NCBI GenBank assembly: GCA_020057645.1
Contig: JAGVFL010000076.1
Span: 1-5,027, forward strand
Direction: 5' to 3'
Length of the DNA: 5,027 nt
Source: Candidatus Omnitrophota bacterium
Lineage (GTDB): Bacteria; Omnitrophota; Gorgyraeia; Gorgyraeales; Gorgyraeaceae
Shown: positions 1 through 5,027 of the stretch, piece by piece
Position numbering within the stretch: position 1 is the stretch's first letter
Layout of the letters: every line of letters starts with the position of its first letter
Made by a program: the position numbers and the translations under genes
The notes under the pieces: model-generated
What the model was told of the DNA's origin: nothing
The model's input: only the letters and a program-made list of their open reading frames with translations
Database searches by the model: none

Positions 1-8
1 GCCTTCCT

Positions 9-22
9 GTTATCAAAGAACA
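9..22 (-). promoter_or_regulatory. boxA-like antitermination sequence, possible stable-RNA leader
   Basis: Read on the minus strand this is TGTTCTTTGATAAC. As I remember the Gram-positive rRNA leader boxA (TGTTCTTTGAAAAC), it matches at 13 of 14 positions. boxA recruits NusB/NusE for antitermination ahead of 16S rRNA. If real, a ribosomal or other stable RNA operon would begin just beyond the left edge, read in the same direction as the four genes. No part of the rRNA itself is visible. An alternative is a TTG-started reading frame at 23 that runs off the edge behind an AAGGAG, but too few codons remain to judge it. Confidence 0.3.
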
Positions 23-62
23 AAGAATTGGCTTGCTCCTTATACAACATCAAATCTGAACG

Positions 63-90
63 ATTTAAGACAAAACTGAGAAACTAACAA
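63..90 (-). promoter_or_regulatory. weak candidate promoter ahead of the boxA-like site
   Basis: On the minus strand TTGTTA (90-85) is followed after 16 bases by TTAAAT (68-63). Each matches four of six positions of the sigma-70 consensus. It lies between the end of the kinase gene and the boxA-like site, so it could drive a transcript leaving the window on the left. The region is AT-rich and such matches arise by chance, so the call is tentative. Confidence 0.18.
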
Positions 91-114
91 AGTACTGATT
101 TCATAATATTCGAA

Positions 115-139
115 GCGCGGAGCCGCGCTCCGCTACTCC
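115..139 (-). repeat. GC hairpin repeat, copy 1 (3' of ROK kinase)
   Basis: This is a 25-base unit with 7-base arms GCGGAGC (117-123) and GCTCCGC (127-133) around a 3-base loop. It is flanked on the minus strand by GGAGTA. It matches the unit at 2414-2438 at 23 of 25 positions, and the two differences lie in or beside the loop. It starts 5 bases after the kinase stop codon. There is no run of U after the stem in the minus direction, so it does not look like a standard intrinsic terminator. It is better described as a dispersed palindromic repeat. Confidence 0.75.
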
Positions 140-144
140 TAACT

Positions 145-1044
145 TTATTTTAGTTTTATTAGAAGCGAGGCGCCGATGATGCCAGCGTCAGCGCCGAGTT
201 TTGCCAGGGCTATTTTTACGTGTTTGGCCTGGTCTTTCATGGCGCGCGCTCTTATTTGTCTCTTGAGCGGGCTTAGAATAAGTTCGCCTGCTTTACTTAT
301 CCCGCCGCCAATAACGATTTTATCAGGATTTAATAAATTAACAACTTCTACGAGAGCCACGCTTAATTTTTCAGCAACATCTGTCCAGATGGCTACAGCC
401 TTTTTATTGCCCGATTTAGCGAGACTGGTCAAAGCTTCAAGCGTGATATTGCTGCCAAATGCTTTCTTAGCCCTTTCTAGTATATATCTATTTCCTACAT
501 ATCTTTCAAGGCAGGCAATGCCGCCGCAGTTACACTTAGGCCCGGTTTCATTGATAGGCATGTGGCCTATTTCGCCGGCTGTCATAGAACCGCCTCTATA
601 AAGTTTACCGTCTATAATAATACCTCCGCCTACGCCTGTACCGAGCGTAAGGCAAACCAGATTATCGCATTCCTTGCCTGCGCCGAATACGAATTCGCCG
701 AGAGTCATGGCGTTCACGTCATTATCAAGCATGACGCGTAAACCCAACTTCTTCTCTAGTATAGCTTTAAGAGGAACTTCTTTCCATCCTTTTATGTTCG
801 GAAAATAATGGACAATACCTTTTTGGGAATCCACCGGACCGGGAACGCCTATACCAATGCCATAGACCTGCTTACCTGATTCTTTTATGACATCTTTTAC
901 GTTATTTACAATAGAATCTATCAGGAGGGTTTTATCAGCGCCAGGAGGGGTCTCGATTTTACGCCTGAAATAAACTTTGCCCTTATTATCCACAAGGCCG
1001 ATTTTTACAAAAGTTGCCCCAAGGTCAACGCCTATAGCATACAT
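145..1044 (-). CDS. ROK-family sugar kinase, probable glucokinase
   Basis: This 299-residue cytoplasmic kinase probably phosphorylates glucose or a related hexose with ATP to the 6-phosphate, feeding glycolysis. The N-terminal phosphate-binding motif is DLGAT (residues 7-11; the usual form is DxGGT, so one Gly is Ala). The catalytic aspartate is D109 in the NDVNA motif. GTGVGGG (135-141) is the second glycine-rich loop. EIGH (158-161) is the sugar-binding motif, and H161 with C171, C173 and C178 forms the ROK zinc site (CNCGGIAC). GGGIS (246-250) is the C-terminal nucleotide-binding segment. Length is typical of GlcK-type enzymes. The ATG is the only plausible start: an in-frame TAA lies at 1051-1053 and no other start codon precedes the DLGAT motif. 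There is no Shine-Dalgarno sequence, but a consensus -10 box sits 5 bases upstream. Substrate could instead be N-acetylglucosamine, mannose or fructose. ROK repressors are excluded because there is no helix-turn-helix. Confidence 0.93.
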   Translation of the reverse strand: MYAIGVDLGATFVKIGLVDNKGKVYFRRKIETPPGADKTLLIDSIVNNVKDVIKESGKQVYGIGIGVPGPVDSQKGIVHYFPNIKGWKEVPLKAILEKKLGLRVMLDNDVNAMTLGEFVFGAGKECDNLVCLTLGTGVGGGIIIDGKLYRGGSMTAGEIGHMPINETGPKCNCGGIACLERYVGNRYILERAKKAFGSNITLEALTSLAKSGNKKAVAIWTDVAEKLSVALVEVVNLLNPDKIVIGGGISKAGELILSPLKRQIRARAMKDQAKHVKIALAKLGADAGIIGASLLIKLK

Positions 1045-1049
1045 AGATG

Positions 1050-1055
1050 ATTATA
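1050..1055 (-). promoter_or_regulatory. -10 box TATAAT for the ROK kinase, leaderless geometry
   Basis: On the minus strand a perfect TATAAT ends 5 bases before the kinase ATG (1044), which puts the expected transcription start at or next to the start codon. The kinase has no Shine-Dalgarno sequence, which fits a leaderless mRNA. No good -35 hexamer is present at 16-18 bases. The best partner is TTGCAT, 20 bases upstream, a poor match at long spacing. This would give the kinase expression independent of the upstream cyclase genes. Confidence 0.5.
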
Positions 1056-1094
1056 TTACATTAATTTAGAGGAGAATGCAAATGATTTTTGTCT

Positions 1095-1123
1095 GTAGGG
1101 AACGGTTTCAAACCGTTCCCTAC
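1095..1123. repeat. perfect 14-base-arm palindrome overlapping a stop codon
   Basis: Arms GTAGGGAACGGTTT (1095-1108) and AAACCGTTCCCTAC (1110-1123) are exact reverse complements around one central base. In RNA this gives about a 13-bp stem with a triloop. The right arm contains the TAG stop codon (1120-1122) of the upstream cyclase. After the hairpin the minus strand reads AGACAAAAATC, without a U-tract, so it is not a canonical rho-independent terminator. It could still slow decay or reduce read-through. It resembles a dispersed palindromic element more than a gene-specific operator. Confidence 0.8.
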
Positions 1124-2406
1124 TCAATCCGATTGCGGCCTTTTTCCTTGGCCCGATAAAGAGCCTTATCCGCTGATTCTATAAGGGTATGTTCGTCCAC
1201 CCCGTCTTCAGGAAAGGCGCTGATGCCTATACTGATGGTAACGGAAACCTTTTCATCGTATGCCTTGAATACAGAATGTTCAACGCTTGAACGGATACGT
1301 TCCGCGGCCAAGAGCGCCCCTTCCCTTGCGATCCCTGCCAGGACAACAGCGAATTCTTCCCCGCCATATCTGCCGATTATATCAATCTCGCGAAGGGTTG
1401 ATTTAAGTACGAGCGCGATCTCTTTTAGTATAACATCGCCTACGAGATGGCCGAATTTATCATTTTTTTCTTTAAAATAGTCCAGGTCTATCATGAGGAA
1501 AGACATGGTGGATTTTCTACGCATGGAGCGCCGGATTTCTTCCCTGAACCTTTCGAGAAAATAGCGCCTGGTAGAAACCTCTGTGAGCGAATCGGTTATC
1601 GCCATTTCCTGGACCTTTTTATATAAAATGACCTTCTGAAGCTGTATGGCAAACTGGCCTGCCAGGATAAGGAAATTTTCAAAATACACCCTGGAGATAT
1701 TCTCTATGTATAAGATGCCGGATATTTTTTCCTCGGATATAAGAGGTATGGCTATCAGGGTGTCAAAATCTTTTATAATGAAAAGCCTCCTTGAAAAACG
1801 CGAATCTTCCATGGGAGAGATCAGGATTTCCTTCCGCTCCTGTAAAATCACGTCTACAAGCTCCCTGTCAAAATTATCAGGGGCGGCCTTGGCATAAGCC
1901 CTGCCAAGCTCAATCTCATAAACAGAATCTATCTGATCGTTAGGCTCTTTTAAAAGCACAAGCCTCGCGAGCCTGAATCTGAAGGATTTCTTAAGGACAG
2001 AGGAAAATATGTCGAATATGTCTTCAAACGCGAGGCACTCGGACATTTCTTTGGAGATCTCGTATAGGGAAGAGACCTGCTGAGTCTTTCTTTCTATCTC
2101 AAGATTTGATTCCAGCTGTTTTTTATCCGCTCCCATGAGATTATCATAGGACATTCTGGCTGATTCAAGCTCATTGCGCATCCTGGACTTATAGGCGTTA
2201 AAATTTCTTTTGAATTTTTCCGAGATAAAAGGAATAACGCTGAAAAATATAATGAACAGGATTGTCTCGTACGATACGCGCTTAAATTGGGCTATAAGCA
2301 CGTACATGCTTATTAAAATAGAACACAATAAAGACCATCGCAGTTCTACCCTGTAACTTAATATCAGAAGTATCGCATAAAAAATAAAATATACAAAAGG
2401 GTTCAT
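1120..2406 (-). CDS. Membrane-anchored GAF-GGDEF diguanylate cyclase with intact I-site
   Basis: This 428-residue protein is predicted to make c-di-GMP from two GTP at the inner membrane. Hydrophobic segments cover about residues 3-18, 25-42 and 46-62. A charged, probably coiled-coil linker follows (about 65-115), then a GAF sensor domain (about 115-262), then GGDEF (about 268-428). The active site is GGEEF (348-352), with metal-ligand D307 and guanine-contacting N315 and D324. The product-inhibition I-site RxxD is present as REID (339-342), five residues before GGEEF. The domain-opening motif is DSLTEVSTRRYF where DxLTGLxNRRxF is usual. The stop codon lies inside a palindrome. The ATG at 2406 keeps the membrane segments but has no Shine-Dalgarno sequence in the normal position, because a GC hairpin sits there. 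The next Met (34) would remove the first membrane segment. It lies 33 bases after a second cyclase of the same architecture. The GAF ligand is unknown. Confidence 0.92.
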   Translation of the reverse strand: MNPFVYFIFYAILLILSYRVELRWSLLCSILISMYVLIAQFKRVSYETILFIIFFSVIPFISEKFKRNFNAYKSRMRNELESARMSYDNLMGADKKQLESNLEIERKTQQVSSLYEISKEMSECLAFEDIFDIFSSVLKKSFRFRLARLVLLKEPNDQIDSVYEIELGRAYAKAAPDNFDRELVDVILQERKEILISPMEDSRFSRRLFIIKDFDTLIAIPLISEEKISGILYIENISRVYFENFLILAGQFAIQLQKVILYKKVQEMAITDSLTEVSTRRYFLERFREEIRRSMRRKSTMSFLMIDLDYFKEKNDKFGHLVGDVILKEIALVLKSTLREIDIIGRYGGEEFAVVLAGIAREGALLAAERIRSSVEHSVFKAYDEKVSVTISIGISAFPEDGVDEHTLIESADKALYRAKEKGRNRIE

Positions 2407-2413
2407 AAATATT

Positions 2414-2438
2414 GCGCGGAGCTTCGCTCCGCTACTCC
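2414..2438 (-). repeat. GC hairpin repeat, copy 2 (between the two cyclases)
   Basis: This unit has the same 7-base arms as the copy at 115-139: GCGGAGC at 2416-2422 and GCTCCGC at 2426-2432, with loop TTC on the plus strand (GAA in the minus-strand RNA). It begins one base after the stop codon of the upstream cyclase and ends 7 bases before the ATG of the downstream one, so it fills nearly the whole intergenic gap. On the minus strand it is preceded by GGAGTA, as in copy 1. It would form a stable C(GAA)G triloop hairpin in the mRNA leader of the downstream gene. Confidence 0.78.
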
Positions 2439-2439
2439 A

Positions 2440-3840
2440 TTATTCAATTATTACTCTGTCTTTTCCTTCGCGCTTGGCTTTATAGAGCCTCTCATCGGCC
2501 TTCATGATCAATTCTTCATAAGTTTTTACATCGTCGGGAAAGGCAGCCACGCCGATTGAAACCGTAACGTGAGTCTTTACCCTGCGAAGCTCTACGTCTT
2601 CTTTTTTCACAGCCTTCCTTATATTGTCAGCTATGCGTATTGCGTCTTTTTTGGAAACATCCGGAAGGAGTATTGAAAATTCCTCTCCGCCATAACGGCA
2701 CGCCATGCCGCCGCTTATAAAATTTAAAAGCACCTTGGAAATCAATTTGAGCACCATGTCGCCTGCCATGTGGCCGTACTCGTCGTTATAATTTTTAAAA
2801 TTATCTACATCTATCATGAGGAAAGAACAGGGTAAATTATTGCTATAACAACGCGGCAATTCCTGCTTTAACCTGTCCAGAAAATATCTTCTAAGATACA
2901 ACCCTGTGAGCCCGTCTTTAATAGCGAGGTCCAGGGTCTGTTTATAAAGCGCCGCGTTCTGAAGGCTTACCGCGCCTATATCGCATATAATATCCAGAAG
3001 CCTGAGGTCTTCGGAAGTATAATGGTGAGGATGGAGATTTTCAAGCCTCAGGATGCCTATCACTTTATGGCCTTCCATCAGCGGACAAGAAATAACAGAG
3101 CGAAATAATCTTTCGTATTCGCTGTATCTATCCTCGCTGAATCTGAAATCTTTTTTTATGTCTTCCACTAAAAGGGCCTGGCGCTCTTTAAAAACCCATT
3201 CATCCAGCATGTCGCCCTTCTTTGTCTTTACCTTATCCGGATACGCCTTATTTATTGAAAATGCGAGATTTAATTCTTGTTTCGAAGTATCCACCAGAAA
3301 TAAAAGTCCCGAATCTGATTTGCCGACGATACTGAAGGCATTGTCCATTATCTTTTTCATGACGTCTTCCAGGGATAACGTGGAATTAAGGGTGGAGACA
3401 ATGTCTTTCAGGGAATTATACCTGCCGTTCTTCTTCTCCAAAGACGCGGCTTCTCTCTTATGTTTATTATGCTCGGCCTTGAGGACGTTGATGTTTTCTA
3501 ATATCTCTTCGATCCGCGTCTTTACGATAAGAGAATGGTAATTATGCTTTTTTATTTCATCATCTGCTATAAGAAACGTGATAAAAAATACAGGGATATT
3601 CAAAACATACAAAAACTGAGATGTTATTGATATAAGAATGGATAGAAAAATGCCGGCGGCCAGGAAGAAAAGAGTTCTCTGGTAACCAAGTTCGTGCATG
3701 CTGAATACTATAATGAGATTATATAAAAAAATATTCGGAAGTTTCGGAAGCGCGGTGCGAAAAACAAGGTAGGAAACGATTACAAAACTAACGCTGCATA
3801 ATAATATTACTATTAGAGTGTTTTTATTTTCTGATTGCAT
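2440..3840 (-). CDS. Membrane-anchored GAF-GGDEF diguanylate cyclase lacking the I-site
   Basis: This 466-residue protein is predicted to make c-di-GMP at the inner membrane. Hydrophobic segments lie at about residues 8-28, 35-48, 56-78 and 80-92. A charged coiled-coil-like linker follows (about 95-145), then a GAF domain (about 148-298), then GGDEF (about 305-466). The active site is GGEEF (384-388). D344, N352 and D361 match the metal and guanine contacts, so catalysis should be intact. The position of the inhibitory RxxD reads ISGG (375-378), so feedback inhibition through that site is not expected. The opening motif DGLTGLYLRRYF is near consensus. The ATG at 3840 is supported by AAAGGG 5 bases upstream. 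The layout parallels the next gene downstream, suggesting an old tandem duplication, but the sequences have diverged strongly, mostly in the membrane and GAF parts. It lies 49 bases after the ABC ATPase. The GAF signal is unknown. Confidence 0.92.
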   Translation of the reverse strand: MQSENKNTLIVILLCSVSFVIVSYLVFRTALPKLPNIFLYNLIIVFSMHELGYQRTLFFLAAGIFLSILISITSQFLYVLNIPVFFITFLIADDEIKKHNYHSLIVKTRIEEILENINVLKAEHNKHKREAASLEKKNGRYNSLKDIVSTLNSTLSLEDVMKKIMDNAFSIVGKSDSGLLFLVDTSKQELNLAFSINKAYPDKVKTKKGDMLDEWVFKERQALLVEDIKKDFRFSEDRYSEYERLFRSVISCPLMEGHKVIGILRLENLHPHHYTSEDLRLLDIICDIGAVSLQNAALYKQTLDLAIKDGLTGLYLRRYFLDRLKQELPRCYSNNLPCSFLMIDVDNFKNYNDEYGHMAGDMVLKLISKVLLNFISGGMACRYGGEEFSILLPDVSKKDAIRIADNIRKAVKKEDVELRRVKTHVTVSIGVAAFPDDVKTYEELIMKADERLYKAKREGKDRVIIE

Positions 3841-3845
3841 AAGCG

Positions 3846-3851
3846 CCCTTT
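3846..3851 (-). promoter_or_regulatory. ribosome binding site AAAGGG of the I-site-less cyclase
   Basis: On the minus strand AAAGGG is followed by CGCTT and then ATG at 3840. It is a moderate Shine-Dalgarno match and supports this start codon. It is the clearest ribosome binding site in the window; the other three genes have weak or no matches. Confidence 0.55.
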
Positions 3852-3854
3852 GAC

Positions 3855-3874
3855 GCGCTCGCTATGCGCTCGCT
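3855..3874. repeat. 9-base direct repeat GCGCTCGCT x2 between ATPase and cyclase
   Basis: GCGCTCGCT occurs at 3855-3863 and again at 3866-3874, separated by AT. The surrounding 49-base gap is more GC-rich than the genes. Flanking CCCT and AGGG could pair on the minus strand to close a loose stem over the repeat. It lies 15 bases after the ATPase stop codon in the minus direction. It may be another kind of dispersed intergenic element. A protein-binding site in two copies one helical turn apart (11-base period) is also possible. Confidence 0.5.
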
Positions 3875-3889
3875 TGCTCAGGGTTAGGC

Positions 3890-4993
3890 TTATATTATGG
3901 TTTCTTCTGTGTCTTTATTAAAGAAGTGGGCCTTTGACATGTCAAACACAAGGTCCATATCCTGGTGGACTTCCGGCCTGTCGTGCCCGCCTACCCTCGC
4001 GATAAGCGAGCTCTTGCCGGCTGTGATATATAAGTATGCTTCCGCGCCCATCGGCTCTACTATCTCGACAACGGCTTTTACGGTGTTTTCGGAGGAGGCC
4101 TGGGAAGTGAAAAGTTTGTCGTATATGTCTTCGGGCCTTATCCCGAAGAAAATTTCTTTGCCTTCATAAGCGGCCAATTTTTTATACATGTCCCCTACTA
4201 TCTTCACGATGAAGCCGTCTTCCGTGAAGAAAAATTTGGAATCTTTTTTAATTACCTTCCCTTTTACAAAATTCATCGGAGGAGACCCCATGAAGCCCGC
4301 TACAAATTTATTGACCGGTTTATCGTAAAGCGTGATAGGGTCCGCGACCTGGTGGATGATGCCGTCTTTCATCACGACTATGCGGTTGCCCATGGTCATG
4401 GCCTCTGTCTGGTCATGGGTAACGTATATCATGGTTGACTGGAGCCTGATATGCAGTTTATTTAATTCTGTCCTCATCTGAACGCGCATCTTAGCGTCCA
4501 GGTTGCTCAAGGGTTCGTCAAATAAAAATACCATCGGCTTGCGGACTATGGCCCTGCCGACCGCCACTCTCTGACGCTGGCCGCCTGAAAGTTCCATGGG
4601 CCGCCTGTTTAAAAGTTTGACAATGCCGAGAATTTCCGCGGCATCTTTAACCCTGGTTTCTATCTCTGATTTGGGGTATTTGCGGAGCCTGAGGGCGAAT
4701 GACATGTTTTCGTAAACAGTCATGTGGGGATACAGCGCGTAATTCTGAAAGACCATGGCAATATCCCTGTCCTTCGGAGGCACGTCGTTGACCATTTTAT
4801 TGCTTATCCAGATCTCGCCTTTTGTAACGTCTTCCAGGCCCGCTATCATCCTTAACGTGGTGGACTTGCCGCAGCCCGACGGGCCTACAATGACTACAAA
4901 CTCCCTGTTTTCGACTCCGATGCTCACGTCGCGGACAGCTTCTATATTGCCCGGATAGACCTTATAAACGTTTTTTAAACTTACTTGCGCCAT
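3890..4993 (-). CDS. Sugar ABC transporter ATP-binding protein (MalK/UgpC/MsmX type)
   Basis: This 367-residue ATPase subunit powers a carbohydrate importer from the cytoplasmic face of the membrane. Counting from the ATG at 4993, Walker A GPSGCGKST is at residues 37-45, the Q-loop glutamine at 83, signature LSGGQ at 135-139, Walker B with DE at 159-160, D-loop SNLD at 163-166 and switch H193. The C-terminal third (from about 240) is the TOBE/regulatory region of the MalK family, with the GIRPEDI motif at 284-290. That region separates sugar importers (CUT1 type) from other ABC ATPases. An in-frame GTG at 5005 would add four residues, but the family normally begins with M-A-x-V-x-L-K, so the ATG is preferred. 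The only upstream purine stretch is GGTGGG, 7 bases before the ATG and inside a small hairpin. No permease or binding protein is in the window. They may lie to the right, or this may be a shared ATPase serving several importers, as MsmX does. Confidence 0.93.
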   Translation of the reverse strand: MAQVSLKNVYKVYPGNIEAVRDVSIGVENREFVVIVGPSGCGKSTTLRMIAGLEDVTKGEIWISNKMVNDVPPKDRDIAMVFQNYALYPHMTVYENMSFALRLRKYPKSEIETRVKDAAEILGIVKLLNRRPMELSGGQRQRVAVGRAIVRKPMVFLFDEPLSNLDAKMRVQMRTELNKLHIRLQSTMIYVTHDQTEAMTMGNRIVVMKDGIIHQVADPITLYDKPVNKFVAGFMGSPPMNFVKGKVIKKDSKFFFTEDGFIVKIVGDMYKKLAAYEGKEIFFGIRPEDIYDKLFTSQASSENTVKAVVEIVEPMGAEAYLYITAGKSSLIARVGGHDRPEVHQDMDLVFDMSKAHFFNKDTEETII

Positions 4994-5000
4994 TTTTCGT

Positions 5001-5018
5001 CCCACCCGCGTAGGTGGG
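5001..5018. repeat. small hairpin overlapping the ATPase ribosome-binding region
   Basis: CCCACC (5001-5006) and GGTGGG (5013-5018) are reverse complements around a 6-base loop. On the minus strand the second arm, GGTGGG, lies 7 bases before the preferred ATG at 4993 and is the only candidate ribosome binding sequence. Folding would hide it. It could also be another dispersed palindromic unit marking the end of a gene beyond the right edge. Confidence 0.5.
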
Positions 5019-5027
5019 GTTTAAACC

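Noticed and set aside
1..23. Start of a protein gene at a TTG behind AAGGAG on the minus strand
   Set aside because: Only seven complete codons are visible before the edge, the spacing is long, and the same bases fit boxA better.
115..150. Hairpin as a plus-strand terminator because of the T-rich stretch after it
   Set aside because: The T-rich stretch starts about 10 bases after the stem and is interrupted, and there is no plus-strand gene upstream to terminate.
176..601. Open reading frame of 141 codons on the plus strand
   Set aside because: It lies wholly inside the ROK kinase gene on the opposite strand, resembles no protein family I know, and is low-complexity in a way expected from the complement of a coding strand.
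1080..1123. Palindrome as a rho-independent terminator of the cyclase gene
   Set aside because: The stem is strong but no U-tract follows on either strand. After the stem the minus strand reads AGACAAAAATC.
115..2438. CRISPR-like array formed by the repeats
   Set aside because: The units are single, more than 900 bases apart, sit between genes and are not all the same sequence. There are no regular spacers and no cas genes.
3053..3541. Open reading frame of 162 codons on the plus strand
   Set aside because: It is antisense to the GAF region of the second cyclase, has a serine- and leucine-rich composition typical of shadow frames, and no recognisable domain. Shorter plus-strand frames inside the other genes were rejected for the same reason.
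4991..5005. GTG at 5005 as start of the ABC ATPase
   Set aside because: It adds only M-G-R-K before M-A-Q-V-S-L-K, the usual family N-terminus, and lies inside the hairpin arm. The ATG at 4993 is the better start.
1..5027. A new defence or mobile genetic system
   Set aside because: All four genes belong to well-known metabolic, transport or signalling families. There is no nuclease, transposase, integrase, reverse transcriptase or toxin in the window.

Overview
The window carries four complete genes, all on the minus strand. In transcription order (right to left) they are a MalK/UgpC/MsmX-type sugar ABC transporter ATPase, two successive membrane-anchored GAF-GGDEF diguanylate cyclases, and a ROK-family sugar kinase that is probably a glucokinase. 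The gaps are short (49, 33 and 75 bases), so the four genes may form one transcription unit. A consensus -10 box directly before the kinase start suggests that the kinase also has its own promoter. No stretch over 300 bases lacks a gene.

The organism cannot be fixed from this sequence. Mid-range base composition, membrane-anchored GAF-GGDEF sensors and short palindromic repeats between genes suggest an uncultivated Gram-negative-type bacterium. Omnitrophota or a related PVC-like lineage would fit, but that is inference from general familiarity and not a marker-based call.

Layout, left to right. Positions 1-144 lie downstream of the kinase and hold a GC hairpin (115-139). At the extreme left is a boxA-like sequence on the minus strand, which may be the leader of a stable RNA operon continuing outside the window. 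Positions 145-1044 are the ROK kinase. Positions 1045-1119 hold the -10 box and most of a perfect 14-base-arm palindrome that also supplies the stop codon of the next gene. Positions 1120-2406 are a GAF-GGDEF cyclase with an intact inhibitory I-site. Positions 2407-2439 are a second copy of the GC hairpin, in the place where a ribosome binding site would sit. Positions 2440-3840 are a second GAF-GGDEF cyclase, catalytically intact but without the I-site. Positions 3841-3889 hold a 9-base direct repeat. Positions 3890-4993 are the ABC ATPase, with another small hairpin just before its start.

The ATPase would energise sugar import and the kinase would phosphorylate the incoming hexose. The two cyclases would make c-di-GMP in response to unknown signals sensed by their GAF domains. 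A link between sugar supply and c-di-GMP is plausible from position only. I see no previously undescribed multi-gene system. The more interesting signals are the repeat units at gene 3' ends, the leaderless-type kinase promoter, the hairpin between the two cyclases and the I-site difference between them.
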